DNA of 6,047 bases from the NCBI GenBank assembly GCA_964607755.1, contig CAZSMC010000135.1, forward strand, positions 1 to 6,047, read 5' to 3'. Shown here piece by piece: positions 5,734 to 6,047 of the stretch. Position numbers and translations under genes: made by a program. Under the pieces are notes generated by a model, which saw only the letters and a list, made by a program, of their open reading frames with translations, searched no databases and had not been told where the DNA came from. The stretch is from CAZSMC01 sp964607755. Its GTDB lineage: Bacteria > Zhuqueibacterota > Zhuqueibacteria > Residuimicrobiales > Krinioviventaceae. Each line of letters begins with the position of its first letter. The stretch's first letter is position 1.

Positions 5734-5944
5734 CCGGACGCTGGAGTTTCCGTCCTGCCTCCCGCCGCAGGAGCGGCGGAACGAGAGGGGGTGAACGACG
5801 GAATAAGAGGGTAGCCGGCATCCCCAGTCAGAGGCTGGGCACGAGATTGGAGAGGCATGGGACAAGATTGAGATTGGACAGAAACTGAGGCGAAATTGAA
5901 GAGACGGGGTCGAGGTAGAAAAGGCCGGGAACGAAGTTGACATT
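5734..5944. repeat. Right composite repeat module, inverted relative to the left end
   Basis: Starting at CCGGACGC, this segment matches the reverse complement of 88-200 in order: GGAGCGGCGGAACGAGAG (5771-5788), a spacer, the hairpin CCCAGTC/GGCTGGG (5823-5829/5833-5839, one G-T wobble), then several degenerate units of about 21 bp with the pattern GAGATTGGAGAGG or AAATTGAAGAGACGGG. The right copy has about 28 extra bases after CCGGACGC and more of the 21-bp-like units than the left copy. No protein-coding potential is evident. Confidence 0.8.
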
Positions 5945-6047
5945 GCCACGCGCTTAATACCTACGCGCGTTTCATTGCCACGCGCTTAATAGCTACACCA
6001 GCTTCATTGCCACGCACTTAATAGCTACACCAGTTTCATTGCCACGC
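5945..6047. repeat. 32-bp tandem repeat array, right end
   Basis: Three complete 32-bp units (5945-5976, 5977-6008, 6009-6040) and seven bases of a fourth run into the window edge. They are in opposite orientation to the array at 1-87. The half GCCACGCRCTTAATASCTAC is well conserved, while the other half varies (CGCGCGTTTCATT against ACCAGYTTCATT). There are no spacers. The array probably continues beyond 6047. Confidence 0.95.

Noticed and set aside
5643..5949. Minus-strand ORFs of 71 and 74 residues
   Set aside because: They translate the repeat module, have low-complexity Pro/Ser-rich content and lack SD-led starts.
1..6047. Transposon defined by the terminal inverted modules
   Set aside because: No transposase or integrase, no target-site duplication can be tested at the edges, and the enclosed genes are housekeeping; dispersed repeats are simpler.

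Overview
The window looks like a 6-kb chromosomal segment from a Gram-negative, probably uncultured bacterium. The evidence is Shine-Dalgarno (SD)-led genes, one near-consensus sigma70-type promoter, a Sec signal peptide on a probably periplasmic protein, moderate GC content, and intergenic DNA full of dispersed repeats. The phylum cannot be fixed from the sequence. The GroES style (short roof loop) and the repeat-rich spacers would suit FCB- or PVC-type lineages or large-genome deltaproteobacteria, but this is only an impression. The window begins and ends inside related 32-bp repeat arrays in opposite orientation, so it may be a complete contig broken at unresolved repeats.

Layout: 1-200 is a composite repeat module (32-bp tandem array, 21-bp tandem pair, hairpin, GC-rich tail). 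201-495 is a leader region with no convincing gene. 496-1077 (+) encodes a thioredoxin-fold/glutaredoxin fusion whose thioredoxin half has lost both active-site cysteines. 1123-1407 (+) encodes a GroES co-chaperonin, 45 nt downstream and probably co-transcribed. 1408-1530 holds three successive hairpins between convergent units. 1531-2232 (-) is a decayed hybrid sensor histidine kinase: PAC, PAS and receiver fragments lie in three frames, and the whole kinase core is missing. 2283-2306 is a strong bidirectional terminator. 2318-2887 (-) encodes a secreted GyrI-like (SOUL/SHS2-type effector-binding) protein with a near-consensus promoter at 3002-3030. 3173-5329 (+) encodes a full-length RecQ helicase with RQC, HRDC and an extra C-terminal helix-turn-helix region. 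5330-6047 is non-coding repeat DNA: 13-bp tandem units, a double hairpin, then the inverted counterpart of the left-hand module.

The intact genes form a housekeeping set: thiol redox chemistry, protein folding, a probable periplasmic ligand-binding protein and DNA repair. No defence system, mobile-element gene, tRNA or rRNA was seen. The most unusual content is the pair of inverted composite repeat modules bracketing the window, the cysteine-less thioredoxin fused to an intact glutaredoxin, and the multiply deleted hybrid kinase.
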